Assembly: GCF_035999195.1 (NCBI RefSeq)
Contig: NZ_DASYGY010000009.1
Span: 434,001 to 498,000, forward strand
Length of the DNA: 64,000 nt
Source of the DNA: Pseudoxanthomonas sp.
GTDB lineage: Bacteria > Pseudomonadota > Gammaproteobacteria > Xanthomonadales > Xanthomonadaceae
Direction of reading: 5' to 3'
Shown: in pieces, positions 40,429 to 48,387 of the stretch
How the letters are laid out: the number at the start of each line of letters is the position of its first letter
Position numbering within the stretch: position 1 is the first letter of the stretch
Notes under the pieces: model-generated
What the model was told of the DNA's origin: nothing
Database searches by the model: none
The model's input: only the letters and a program-made list of their open reading frames with translations
Program-made: the position numbers and the translations under genes

Positions 40429-40525
40429 CTTGCGGGCGCACCAACGGCTGGTTGCAAATCGTCCGCGAGCGACGAAGCGGGTCTATAGTCTCCTCTCTTG
40501 CGTCAACTGGCCAAGGAGAGCCTGC

Positions 40526-40822
40526 ATGCCTAGGGAACGGAGTCCCTGTGTCTACATACTGTCCAGCCGACCGCGCGGCACGCTCTATATCGGCGTCACG
40601 TCCGATCTTCCAGGGCGCATCTGGCAGCACAAGCACGATCAAGCCGACGGGTTCACTAAACGCTACGGCGTCCATACGCTTGTCTGGTATGAAGTCCACG
40701 ATCAAATGGAATCTGCGGTCCTGCGCGAGAAGGCCATCAAGGCATGGAAGCGCCTCTGGAAGATTCAGCTCGTCGAGGCCACAAACTCCATTTGGCGGGA
40801 TCTCTATCCCGACATTCTTTGA
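40526..40822 (+). CDS. GIY-YIG nuclease superfamily protein
   Basis: 98 residues starting at an ATG with AAGGAG seven bases upstream. The catalytic motif is CVYILSSRPRGTLYIGVTSDL (the YIG is TLYIG, Tyr at each end, Arg in the RIWQHK helix), with a downstream KRYGVHTLVWYE and the conserved glutamate in AIKAWKRLWKIQLVE-like context. Stand-alone single-domain GIY-YIG proteins (YhbQ/UPF0213-like) are common and mostly uncharacterised. It lies directly after a repeat cluster and before acuI. Confidence 0.88.
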   Translation: MPRERSPCVYILSSRPRGTLYIGVTSDLPGRIWQHKHDQADGFTKRYGVHTLVWYEVHDQMESAVLREKAIKAWKRLWKIQLVEATNSIWRDLYPDIL

Positions 40823-40842
40823 ATGAAAGAGGTGCATAGACC

Positions 40843-41841
40843 ATGACCCTGCCTTCCCTCCCCTTCAATGCCTTCCGCATCCACAACGACGACACCGGCT
40901 ACCGCAGCGGCATCGAAACCATCGCGCTGGATGCGCTGAATCCCGGCGAAGTCGTCATCAGGACGGCCTATTCGTCGGTCAACTACAAGGACGCACTGGC
41001 CGGCACCGGCGAAGGCAAGATCCTGCGACGGTTCCCGTTGGTCGGCGGCATCGACGTGGCCGGGCATGTGGTGGCCTCGACGGATCCCGCATTCAAGGAA
41101 GGCGATGCGGTGCTGGTCACGGGCTCCGGCCTCAGCGAAACGCGCGACGGTGGCTATGCTGAATACGCGCGGCTCGATGCGAAATGGGTCATTCCCCTGC
41201 CCGGCGGACTCAGCCTGCGCGAGAGCATGATCATCGGCACCGCCGGCTTCACCGCCGCGCTCGCGCTGTATCGCATGCGCGAGAACCGGCAGACACCGGA
41301 TCTCGGCCCGCTCGCCGTCACCGGCGCCACCGGCGGCGTGGGTTCGCTGGCCATCGACATCTTCAGCAAGGCGGGTTTCGAGGTGCATGCCATCAGCGGC
41401 AAGCCCGAGAACACGCACTACCTCAAGTCCATCGGTGCCAGCGACGTCCTCGGCCGCGACGCACTGGCGACCTCGCGGCCGATGGAGTCGGCACGCTTCG
41501 GTGGCGGGCTCGACAATGTCGGCGGATCGATGCTGTCCAGCCTGCTGGCGCAGACCTCTCCCTACGGCAATGTCGCCAGCGCAGGCCTCGCCGCCAGCGC
41601 CGACCTACCCATAACTGTGATGCCCTTCATAATTCGAGGGGTTTCCCTGCTCGGCGTGGCCTCCGCCGGCACCGCGCGCGACATCCGCGAACAGGTCTGG
41701 CAGCACTTGGCCAGCGACTGGAAGCCGCGGCATCTCGAGACCATCTGCACCCGGGAAACCACGCTGGACGGCCTACCGGAGGTCTTCCGCACCATGCTGG
41801 ACGGGCATTCGTTCGGACGCACGCTGGTGCGAATGGGATGA
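40843..41841 (+). CDS. acuI: MDR-family acryloyl-CoA/quinone-type reductase (AcuI/YhdH)
   Basis: A 332-residue medium-chain reductase without zinc ligands. Its features are TAYSSVNYKDALAGTGEGKI at the start, the catalytic-fold strand IDVAGHVVAS, the NADPH-binding GATGGVGSLAIDIFSKAGFEV, and ISGKPENTHYLKSIGASDVL. This is the YhdH/AcuI subgroup, which reduces acryloyl-CoA to propionyl-CoA with NADPH. It is 20 bases downstream of the GIY-YIG gene. Confidence 0.9.
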   Translation: MTLPSLPFNAFRIHNDDTGYRSGIETIALDALNPGEVVIRTAYSSVNYKDALAGTGEGKILRRFPLVGGIDVAGHVVASTDPAFKEGDAVLVTGSGLSETRDGGYAEYARLDAKWVIPLPGGLSLRESMIIGTAGFTAALALYRMRENRQTPDLGPLAVTGATGGVGSLAIDIFSKAGFEVHAISGKPENTHYLKSIGASDVLGRDALATSRPMESARFGGGLDNVGGSMLSSLLAQTSPYGNVASAGLAASADLPITVMPFIIRGVSLLGVASAGTARDIREQVWQHLASDWKPRHLETICTRETTLDGLPEVFRTMLDGHSFGRTLVRMG

Positions 41842-41889
41842 ACGGCACAGGCGGCGCGACAGGCGTCGTCCGTTGGCCTCCCAGCCCAT

Positions 41890-41917
41890 TGTGTTGTCAC
41901 CGACAACGTCTAAAATC
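41890..41917 (+). promoter_or_regulatory. Promoter with a palindromic operator for the response regulator gene
   Basis: TTGTGT (41890-41895) and TAAAAT (41912-41917) are spaced 16 bp apart. Between them lies a perfect inverted repeat GTTGTC-ACC-GACAAC (41894-41908), which would be occluded by polymerase and so could be a repressor site. The response regulator ATG is 27 bases after the -10 box. Confidence 0.55.
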
Positions 41918-41943
41918 GACGGCGGGGAACACTGGGGATATCC

Positions 41944-42336
41944 ATGGCAAAGATTCTGATCGTCGACGATTCGCCGTCGCAGCTGCTGGGCATCCAGCGC
42001 ATCGTCGAGAAACTGGGGCACGAATCCATCACCGCCGAGGACGGCGCAGCGGGCGTGGAAGTCGCCAAGCGCGAACTGCCCGACATGGTGCTGATGGATG
42101 TGGTGATGCCGAACCTCAACGGGTTCCAGGCCACCCGCACGCTGAGCCGCGAGGCCACCACCAAGCACATCCCGGTGATCCTGGTGACCACCAAGGATCA
42201 GGACACCGACCGCATGTGGGGCCTGCGCCAAGGTGCGAAGGCCTACCTGACCAAGCCGTTCTCCGAGGACGAACTGGCCGAGGTGATCGAGCGCATCTTC
42301 AACGCGCGCGAGCTGCCTTCCGCACCGTCGGCCTGA
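41944..42336 (+). CDS. pilH: PilH-like single-domain response regulator
   Basis: A 130-residue CheY-like receiver with no output domain. It has the acidic pocket in ILIVDDSPSQ, the phospho-acceptor aspartate in VLMDVVMPNLNGFQATR (about residue 52), a conserved threonine in ILVTTKDQDTDR, and the lysine in AYLTKPFSEDEL. The GFQATRxL and TKDQDTDRMWGLRQGAK words are characteristic of the twitching-motility regulator PilH. It is monocistronic here, away from any pil/chp cluster, and ends in a terminator. Confidence 0.85.
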   Translation: MAKILIVDDSPSQLLGIQRIVEKLGHESITAEDGAAGVEVAKRELPDMVLMDVVMPNLNGFQATRTLSREATTKHIPVILVTTKDQDTDRMWGLRQGAKAYLTKPFSEDELAEVIERIFNARELPSAPSA

Positions 42337-42360
42337 CGCGCGGAATCGATGCACCGACGA

Positions 42361-42385
42361 AGAGCAGGCTGCGGCCTGCTCTTTT
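42361..42385 (+). terminator. Rho-independent terminator after the response regulator
   Basis: A 9-bp stem AGAGCAGGC / GCCTGCTCT (42361-42369 and 42374-42382) is followed by TTT and then CGTTT. It sits between the response regulator and the convergent cfa gene, 24 bases after the former's stop. Confidence 0.85.
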
Positions 42386-42399
42386 CGTTTGCGCGACCG

Positions 42400-43518
42400 T
42401 CAGCGTGGCGCGACGTAGCCGCCCGGCACGCCGCGTGGAGACAGCACCAGTTGCCACAGGTGCGAACGGCGGCTGCGGAAGGTCGCCATCGAGGCCGCCA
42501 AGTAGAACCGCCACATCCGCCGGAAGCGCTGGTCGTAACGCGGATCCAGCATGTCCCAGGCGGCTTCGATGTTGCCGCGCCATGCCTGCAGCGTCAGGTC
42601 GTAGTCGGCGCCGAAGTTGTGCCAGTCCTCAAGCACGAACCGCCCCTCGGCGGCGTGCGTGATCTGCGCCGCCGAGGGCAGCATGGAGTTGGGGAAGATG
42701 TAGTGCGCGATCCAGGGATCGGTGCGATTCACCGAGCGGCTGCCGCCGATGGTATGCAGCAGGAACAGGCCGTCGGCGGGCAGGCAGCGCCGTACCACGT
42801 CGAAATAGTCCGCGTAGTTCTTCACGCCGACATGCTCGAACATGCCCAGCGAGAACGCCGCGTCGAAGGGTTCGTCCAGGTCGCGGTAATCCTGCTCGCG
42901 GATATCGATCGGCAGGCCGGCGCACAGCCGGCGCGCGTAATCGGCCTGCTCCCGCGAAATGGTGACGCCGACGCCCGTGACGCCGTAGTGGTCGGCGGCG
43001 AACTTCAGCGCTTCGCCCCAGCCACAGCCGATGTCCAGAACCTTCATGCCGGGCTGCAGGCGGAGCTTGCGGCAGACCAGCTCGAGCTTGGCTTCCTGCG
43101 CGGCATCCAGGTTGCCGGCGTCCCGCCAGTAGCCGCAGCTGTAGACCAGCCGCCGGCCCAGCATGGCGGCGTAGAGATCGTTGCCCAGATCGTAGTGGCG
43201 CCGGCCGACCTCGCGGCTGCGGTTGGGGGTCTGCAGATTGCTCAGGCGCGCGCGCAGCGCATCGAAGAGCTCGCCCGCACCGTGCACGCGATCGTCCACG
43301 TGCGCCGCGAGCAGGTGGAACAGCAACCCGTCCAGCGACACGGCGTCCCACCAGCCATCCATGTAGCTCTCGCCCAGGCCGAGCGAGCCCTGTCCCAGCA
43401 CGCGCGCGTGGAAGCGCGGGTTGTGGATCTGGATATCCCAGGGACGATCGCCCCCGATCCGCACGTCCGCTCCGGCCAACAGGTCTGCGATCCTGCGCTC
43501 GAAGCGGGCATGCGGCAT
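42400..43518 (-). CDS. cfa: Cyclopropane-fatty-acyl-phospholipid synthase
   Basis: A 372-residue SAM-dependent enzyme that adds a methylene bridge to unsaturated acyl chains of membrane phospholipids. It has the N-terminal lipid-binding domain (GLGESYMDGWWDAVSLDGLL), REVGRRHYDLGNDLYAAML, YSCGYWRDAG, SAM motif I VLDIGCGWGEALKF, GVTISREQADYARR, and FEHVGVKNYADYFDVV. Length is near the E. coli 382. It is 8 bases downstream of the lipoprotein gene 43527-44372 and probably in its transcript. Confidence 0.95.
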   Translation of the reverse strand: MPHARFERRIADLLAGADVRIGGDRPWDIQIHNPRFHARVLGQGSLGLGESYMDGWWDAVSLDGLLFHLLAAHVDDRVHGAGELFDALRARLSNLQTPNRSREVGRRHYDLGNDLYAAMLGRRLVYSCGYWRDAGNLDAAQEAKLELVCRKLRLQPGMKVLDIGCGWGEALKFAADHYGVTGVGVTISREQADYARRLCAGLPIDIREQDYRDLDEPFDAAFSLGMFEHVGVKNYADYFDVVRRCLPADGLFLLHTIGGSRSVNRTDPWIAHYIFPNSMLPSAAQITHAAEGRFVLEDWHNFGADYDLTLQAWRGNIEAAWDMLDPRYDQRFRRMWRFYLAASMATFRSRRSHLWQLVLSPRGVPGGYVAPR

Positions 43519-43526
43519 GGCGGCGC

Positions 43527-44372
43527 TCAGCGGGCGAACAGCTCCGCGTACGCCGGGGCGACGTGCGGCAGCAACAGCGCAGACGGTACGTCGACCGTCT
43601 GCGTGCCATCGGCATACGGGCCCACCTGGTACGGCGGGAACACGAAGCGCAGCGCGGTGATGCGCCCCGAGGCGTCCAGGACCGGGACGAACTCGCTGAA
43701 GTTGCCGACCTCCGGCTCGGTCCCCTCGTCGATCATCCGGAACGTGCTCTTGATGAGCGCGGCACGGTCGGTCGGCGGCAGTTCGTCCTCGTCCGCCCGG
43801 TTCACCACGGCGGTATGCAGTTGCTCGCGCACGTAGTCGCTGACAGCCTGCCAGCCCTTGGCATCGGGCATCAGCGCGTCGGCGGTCAGGCGGGCATTCT
43901 GTTGCGGCAGCCAGACGAAGCGCGCGATCAACGGCTGGCCGTGCGCACCGCCGGTGTAGCGGCTACCGTCGGCCGCCACGGCCACGATCTCCGGCGTGTC
44001 CACCACCTGCTCGAAGGCGAGCGACAACTCGTACGGCGCCGTCGGCTTGTCGTTGCCGAAGGCCTCAACGGCCTCCATCAGCTCGGCGCGCTGGGCCTGG
44101 GCGTAGTCCGACAGCACCCTGGCCAGGCCCGGATGCCGATTGACCGTCGCGGGGTAGCTGATGCCCACCACGTAGCGCTCGTTGGTCTCGATGACATCCT
44201 TCAACTCGACCGGGGCCTCGACCGGGGCCTCGACCGGGGTCCCCGGCGGGGCCACGGTGGCCGGCGGACCGCCGGTCGCCGCCGGTGGCGAGGCGGGCTC
44301 GCGCTTGCAGCCGGCCAGGACGGACAGGGTGATCAGGACGAGACCGGCGTAGCGGGTCGCGTGGCGGGGCAT
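43527..44372 (-). CDS. Lipoprotein with DUF4163/DUF3298 (PdaC/RsiV-like) domains
   Basis: The ATG at 44372 starts a 281-residue lipoprotein with lipobox LSVLAGC (Cys at about residue 22). A Pro/Ala-rich linker contains three VEAP-like repeats. The domain that follows has YVVGISYPATVNRHPGLARVLSDYAQAQRAEL, EQVVDTPEIVAVAADGSRYTGGAHG and RITALRFVFPPYQVGPYADGTQTVDVPS. The last segment is the DUF3298 signature seen in PdaC and RsiV, so a peptidoglycan- or lysozyme-related role is possible. It is followed by cfa. Confidence 0.85.
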   Translation of the reverse strand: MPRHATRYAGLVLITLSVLAGCKREPASPPAATGGPPATVAPPGTPVEAPVEAPVELKDVIETNERYVVGISYPATVNRHPGLARVLSDYAQAQRAELMEAVEAFGNDKPTAPYELSLAFEQVVDTPEIVAVAADGSRYTGGAHGQPLIARFVWLPQQNARLTADALMPDAKGWQAVSDYVREQLHTAVVNRADEDELPPTDRAALIKSTFRMIDEGTEPEVGNFSEFVPVLDASGRITALRFVFPPYQVGPYADGTQTVDVPSALLLPHVAPAYAELFAR

Positions 44373-44447
44373 GGTGGGGGACAGCACGTTCGGGCTCCTT
44401 CCGCATGTGATGGCCTTCATTCTAGGCCGTGCCACCGCCGTCCTCCA

Positions 44448-44744
44448 TCACGCCGCATCCACCAGGTCGGCATACTCCGGATGCCGCTGCACATACGCGG
44501 CGGAATAGGAACAGGCAGGCACGACCCGCCACCCCTGGCTGCGTGCGTGGTCCAGTGCGGCGCGCACCAGGAGCGCGGCCACGCCGCGGCCGCCGATCGC
44601 CTCCGGCACGCCCGTGTGGTCGATGACCATGCGTCCGTTCCGGAGCGAGTAAAGGAGCTCGGCCTCGTGGCCATCCAGGCGGACGGAAAAACGATGGGCG
44701 GCCGGGTCGTGATGGAGGTAGAGCGAGGGCGAGTCGTGGGTCAT
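44448..44744 (-). CDS. YjdJ-type short N-acetyltransferase
   Basis: A 98-residue mini-GNAT of the YjdJ/Gcn5-related family (PF14542-like): LDGHEAELLYSLRNGRMVIDHTGVPEAIGGRGVAALLVRAALDHAR carries the acetyl-CoA loop GGRGVA, and the end is VVPACSYSAAYVQRHPEYADLV. Such proteins acetylate small amines or serve as partial GNAT folds; the substrate is unknown. It is divergent from the sigma-54-driven small gene, with 198 bp between them. Confidence 0.88.
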   Translation of the reverse strand: MTHDSPSLYLHHDPAAHRFSVRLDGHEAELLYSLRNGRMVIDHTGVPEAIGGRGVAALLVRAALDHARSQGWRVVPACSYSAAYVQRHPEYADLVDAA

Positions 44745-44775
44745 GACAGCTCCGTGGTAGGGGACACCCCGACAG

Positions 44776-44841
44776 TGTGACGCAATGCCCGGCTGTCCTT
44801 GTGGCAGAACTGGACGCAGCGCGTCACATTCACGCTTGTGA
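44776..44841. promoter_or_regulatory. Candidate enhancer sites upstream of the sigma-54 promoter
   Basis: TGTGACGC at 44776-44783 and its inverse GCGTCACA at 44821-44828 are 37 bases apart. A second pair, TCACA-N8-TGTGA, covers 44824-44841. They are 50-115 bases upstream of the sigma-54 -24 box, the usual location for an activator. A bound protein is inference. Confidence 0.35.
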
Positions 44842-44888
44842 AAACCGGGCCGCTCTTCCCCACTGTGATGCCGATCCCATTTCGAAAG

Positions 44889-44904
44889 TTGGCACGATTA
44901 CTGC
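44889..44904 (+). promoter_or_regulatory. Sigma-54 (RpoN) promoter
   Basis: TTGGCACG-ATTA-CTGC at 44889-44904 matches the sigma-54 consensus YTGGCACG-N4-TTGC at all but one base, with the GG (44891-44892) and GC (44903-44904) doublets exactly 12 apart. A transcript would begin near 44915, giving a leader of about 28 bases that contains GGAG seven bases before the ATG at 44943. The geometry fits the gene perfectly. Confidence 0.8.
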
Positions 44905-44942
44905 GTCGTACGGCATATAGACCAGCATCTCGGAGTTCCACC

Positions 44943-45146
44943 ATGAGCCTGATCGACGCACTGCCCGATGTCTCCAACGCCAGCGACTTCACCCTGCTCG
45001 AAGGCCTGTACCAGCTCACCGTCACCGGCCACACCGATGCGTGGGAGTTCGAGAAGCTCAACAACGCGGTGTACGAGCGCCTGATGTCGACCTACTCCGG
45101 CAGCGAGCATGCCGGCGTCCACGCCGTGCATTCCTTGGTGGACTGA
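44943..45146 (+). CDS. 67-residue sigma-54-dependent protein of unknown function
   Basis: The longer frame starts at 44799, but GGAG at 44932-44935 and the promoter geometry pick the ATG at 44943. The product is acidic, cytoplasmic and mostly helical: MSLIDALPDVSNASDFTLLE, GLYQLTVTGHTDAWEFEKLN, then VYERLMSTYSGSEHAGVHAV. There is no signal peptide, no membrane segment and no recognised domain. It stands alone, followed by two hairpins. A nitrogen-, flagellar- or pilus-related role is suggested only by the RpoN promoter. Confidence 0.75.
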   Translation: MSLIDALPDVSNASDFTLLEGLYQLTVTGHTDAWEFEKLNNAVYERLMSTYSGSEHAGVHAVHSLVD

Positions 45147-45167
45147 GACGCACCGCCTCCATCGGGT

Positions 45168-45247
45168 ACTCCGGCGCGGCGCAGGGGTCCGCCTTCGGGT
45201 GTGACTGCCGCGCCGGAGTCCCGTCCCACCTGCACGCTCTGTGCAGG
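45168..45247 (+). other. Two consecutive RNA hairpins downstream of the small gene
   Basis: A perfect 13-bp stem ACTCCGGCGCGGC / GCCGCGCCGGAGT (45168-45180 and 45207-45219) encloses 26 bases. A 7-bp stem CCTGCAC / GTGCAGG (45229-45235 and 45241-45247) follows. There is no T-tract, so they are not ordinary terminators. They could stabilise the small mRNA or form a processed 3-prime RNA. Confidence 0.5.
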
Positions 45248-45285
45248 CAGAACGGAATCCCTCCTCCCTCGATCAACGGCGTGCG

Positions 45286-45918
45286 CTACTCGCCACGATG
45301 ATCGCGCTTGCCCTGATTGCGTCGATCCTGGGTGCCGGAACTGCCCTGGATCGCTTTCAGGCGACTTTCGGCGGCATGCAGTTCGTTCGCCTTGGCCGCC
45401 GCTTCGTTCGACACGAAACCCGCGCCCGACGCACCCGGCTGCCCGTTCTGGTCAAGCTGCTGCCAGGGTGCGGGCTGGCGGTCGTGTTCGTGCTTCTGTT
45501 CCAGCAGCGTGCGCGCGGTAGCCAATGCCTGCGCCGGGGTGATCTTTCGCGAAGCACGTTTGCGCGGTGCCGCCTTCTTTGCGGGCGCCTTGCGCACCGT
45601 AGTGCGCGTTGCGACGGCCTTCTTCGTTGCTGGCCGCTTCGTCGCGACCTTCTTCACCGCCTTCGTCACGGTTTGGTCAGCAGTTGCTTCCTTCACGACC
45701 GCCTTGCGCACCGTCGTCTTCTTCGCGGCCTTCCTGGCGGTCTTGCCTGAGGCGGCCTTCTGGACCGCTTTCTTCGCCACGCGCTTGCTGGCCGGCGCCT
45801 TCTTCGCGGGTTTCTTTACCGCCTTCCGGGCCGCACCCGTTCCGGCTGCCGTCTTCTTCACGGCCTTCTCGACTGCCTTCTTGGTGGCCTTCTTGACTGC
45901 TGCCTTGCGGGTCGCCAT
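45286..45918 (-). CDS. Lysine-rich histone H1-like protein
   Basis: The ATG at 45918 (GGAG upstream) starts a 210-residue protein. Residues 1-130 are almost only Lys, Ala, Thr, Val and Arg (repeats such as KKAVEKAVKKTAA, AKKAPASKRVAKKA, RKAPAKKAAPRKRA), the pattern of eukaryotic H1 tails and of AlgP-type bacterial proteins. The C-terminal 80 residues are different (SRKITPAQALATARTLLEQK, GASGAGFVSNEAAAKANELH), a small helical part. It probably binds DNA nonspecifically. Low-complexity coding makes all opposite-strand ORFs here artefacts. Confidence 0.85.
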   Translation of the reverse strand: MATRKAAVKKATKKAVEKAVKKTAAGTGAARKAVKKPAKKAPASKRVAKKAVQKAASGKTARKAAKKTTVRKAVVKEATADQTVTKAVKKVATKRPATKKAVATRTTVRKAPAKKAAPRKRASRKITPAQALATARTLLEQKHEHDRQPAPWQQLDQNGQPGASGAGFVSNEAAAKANELHAAESRLKAIQGSSGTQDRRNQGKRDHRGE

Positions 45919-45998
45919 GCGCTGCTCCAGGGAATGGACACGACGCAGGGTTAGCACGGTCTACCTTCAAGGCAGGTGAGCAACACTGCAAGAACGGC

Positions 45999-46613
45999 TT
46001 AACCGAAGCTCGGGCGTGACAGTTCCTGCAGGAAGTGCCCGACCACGCCGGTGTCCATCACCACCAGGAACAACACGCCATAGGCCGCCCCCGCCAGATG
46101 CGCGCCATGGTTGATGTTGTCGCCGCCGCGCTTGTCCATCCAGATGCTGTAGGCGATGTACAGCACGGCGAACACGATGGCCGGCATCGGGATGAAGAAC
46201 ACGCCGATCGTGGCCCACGGCGCCAGCAGGATGAAGGCGAACAATACCGCCGACACCGCGCCGGACGCGCCGAGGCTGCGGTAGTTGGGGTCCTTCTGGT
46301 GCTTGAGGTAGGTCGGCAGGATCGACACCACCAGCGCCGATAGGTAGAACAGCGGGAAGACCCATGGCCCGTGCTGCGCCGCCATCCAGGCCTCGATCTG
46401 GCGACCGAAGAAGAACAGCGTGAACATGTTGAAGAACAGGTGCCAGAAATCCGCGTGGATGAAACCGTACGCGACCAGCCGGTCGTACTGGCGATGGCGG
46501 TCGATCGCCGGCGGCCACAGGATCAGCCGCATCAGCAGCGACGGCGTGCGGAAGGCGATCAGGCTGACGACGCAGGTCGCCGCGATGATCAGCAGGGTGA
46601 TGGGGGCGCCCAT
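45999..46613 (-). CDS. Rhomboid-family intramembrane serine protease
   Basis: 204 residues with six hydrophobic helices. The catalytic serine is S117 in LGASGAVSAVLFAF and the catalytic histidine is H172 in NHGAHLAGAAYGV; the HxxxN oxyanion motif is HLFFNMF at about residues 58-64. Rhomboids cleave membrane-spanning substrates within the bilayer; the target is unknown. It starts 9 bases after the stop of the POT gene, so the two are co-transcribed. It lacks an extra seventh helix or a cytoplasmic domain. Confidence 0.93.
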   Translation of the reverse strand: MGAPITLLIIAATCVVSLIAFRTPSLLMRLILWPPAIDRHRQYDRLVAYGFIHADFWHLFFNMFTLFFFGRQIEAWMAAQHGPWVFPLFYLSALVVSILPTYLKHQKDPNYRSLGASGAVSAVLFAFILLAPWATIGVFFIPMPAIVFAVLYIAYSIWMDKRGGDNINHGAHLAGAAYGVLFLVVMDTGVVGHFLQELSRPSFG

Positions 46614-46622
46614 GCGTCGTCC

Positions 46623-48239
46623 TCAGGCCGCCGTGCGGTAGTTGTCCTGCATCGGATAGGTCCGGGCGTACAGCGCGAACGCCAAGGCGGCCACGAAGGC
46701 GAAGCCAGCGAAGAAGAACATCAGGAAGGCGTTCTCCGTCCAGCCCTGCGCCTGGATCCAGCCGATTACCGCCGGATCCCGGACGCTGGCGTTGGTCAGC
46801 AGCACCCACAGGCCACCGAAGGTGCTGGTGAGATACCAGAACGCCATGATCACGCCCTTCATCGCCATCGGTGCCTGGCTGTAGGCGAACTCCAGCGCGG
46901 TCGCCGACACCAGCACCTCGCCGAAGGTCAGCAGCAGGTAGGGCAGCGTCTGCCAGGCCAGCGAGACCTGCTCGCCGTCGTCCATCTGCAGCTGCAGCAT
47001 GCCCGCGACGATCCAAGACAGCGCGGAGATGGCGATGCCCCACCCCATCCGCCGCAGCGCGGTGACGTTGAAGCCCATCTTGCGCAGCGCCGGGTATAGC
47101 ACCAGGTTGTTGAACGGGATCAGCAGCATCACCATCAGCGGGTTCAGCGCCTGCATCTGCGTAGCGTCCTTCACCAGCCAACTCGGCCACCACCACAGGT
47201 CGTGCGGAATCACCATCGCCTTGCCCTGGATGACCCAGGTCGACGCCTTCTGGTCGAACAGCGACCAGAACGGGGTGACCAGCGCGAACACGATCAGGAT
47301 GCGCAGCACCGAGCGCACGCCTTCGATGGCGGCATCCGGGTGCAGGCCGCGCGCCCGCTCCAGTTGCAGCGAGGCGCCGAAGCCGACGCCGGCGATGATC
47401 GCGCCCAGCGCAAGGCAGGCGGTGATGACGAAGCCCCACGCCTCGGGCCAGATCGTGACGCCGGCGAACTTGAGCGCCCACAGCGCCAGCATGGCCACCG
47501 CGCCCACCATGCCGACGGCGGCGACCAGCGTACCGCCGCCGACGCCCCGGCCCAGCAGCGCGCTGCGAACGATGTTCAGGAACGAATCCGGATCGTTGCC
47601 GCGCGACGGCGGCACGTTGACGTACTGCTTGCGGCCCAGCCAGAAGATGAAGGTGGCGATGAACATCAGGATCCCGGGAATGCCGAACGCCCACGCCGGG
47701 CCCCAGCTGCGCAGCACCAGCGGCATCAGCAGCGAGGCGAAGAACGACCCGAAATTGATGATCCAGTAGAACGCATCGAAGACCACCTTCGCCTTGCTCT
47801 TGTTGGTCTGGTCGAACTGGTCGCCGCAGAACGTCACCACCAGCGGCTTGATGCCGCCCGACCCCAGCGCGATCAGGAACAGCCCCGTGTAGAAGCCAGT
47901 GGCATTGCTCTCGAACAAGGCCAGGCAGGCGTGGCCGGCGCAGTAGATCAGCGAGAACCACAGGACGGTGTTGTACTTGCCGAAATAGCGGTCCGACAGC
48001 CAGCCGCCGAGCAGCGGGAAGAAGTACACGCCGATGACGAAGCTGTGGAAAAGATCCTTCGCGGCGCCCTCGCGCGCGGCCTGGTCCGGCAGGTAGGCCA
48101 GCAGGACCGAACTGATCAGGAACGGCACCAGGATGTTGCGCATCCCGTAGAAGCTGAACCGCTCGCAGGCCTCGTTGCCGATGATGTAGGGGATCTGGCG
48201 GGGCATGCGGCCCTGGCTGGCTTCTGCGGTCGTGCTCAT
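46623..48239 (-). CDS. POT/PTR-family proton-dependent oligopeptide transporter
   Basis: 538 residues and about 14 helices. PTR family marks are the N-terminal E-R-F-S-F-Y motif in CERFSFYGMRNILVPFL, FPLLGGWLSDRYFGKYNTV, the LIALGSGGIKPLVVTFCGDQF signature, and a C-terminal FGEVLVSATALEFAYSQAP. It imports di- and tripeptides with protons. The insertion of about 60 residues between helices 6 and 7 (LGRKQYVNVPPSRG, then ALLGRGVGGGTLV) is usual for this branch. A hairpin CTTCCGG / CCGGAAG (48245-48268) sits just before the start. Confidence 0.92.
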   Translation of the reverse strand: MSTTAEASQGRMPRQIPYIIGNEACERFSFYGMRNILVPFLISSVLLAYLPDQAAREGAAKDLFHSFVIGVYFFPLLGGWLSDRYFGKYNTVLWFSLIYCAGHACLALFESNATGFYTGLFLIALGSGGIKPLVVTFCGDQFDQTNKSKAKVVFDAFYWIINFGSFFASLLMPLVLRSWGPAWAFGIPGILMFIATFIFWLGRKQYVNVPPSRGNDPDSFLNIVRSALLGRGVGGGTLVAAVGMVGAVAMLALWALKFAGVTIWPEAWGFVITACLALGAIIAGVGFGASLQLERARGLHPDAAIEGVRSVLRILIVFALVTPFWSLFDQKASTWVIQGKAMVIPHDLWWWPSWLVKDATQMQALNPLMVMLLIPFNNLVLYPALRKMGFNVTALRRMGWGIAISALSWIVAGMLQLQMDDGEQVSLAWQTLPYLLLTFGEVLVSATALEFAYSQAPMAMKGVIMAFWYLTSTFGGLWVLLTNASVRDPAVIGWIQAQGWTENAFLMFFFAGFAFVAALAFALYARTYPMQDNYRTAA

Positions 48240-48387
48240 CCGATCTTCCGGTGAAAAAGTCCCGGAAGGTTACCGTATCCGCCCGCGCAGGGTCGAACCG
48301 CCGGAAGCCCGCACGCAGGCGGTCGGGGACTGGGACTGACCGCGATTGCCGGGCATCATGCGCCCCTGCCCTGTTCAGGAACTCCCC

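Noticed and set aside
45317..45979. Hydrophobic open frame opposite the histone H1-like gene
   Set aside because: Phe/Ala/Leu-rich product is the antisense of Lys/Ala codons (AAG to CTT), a well-known artefact.
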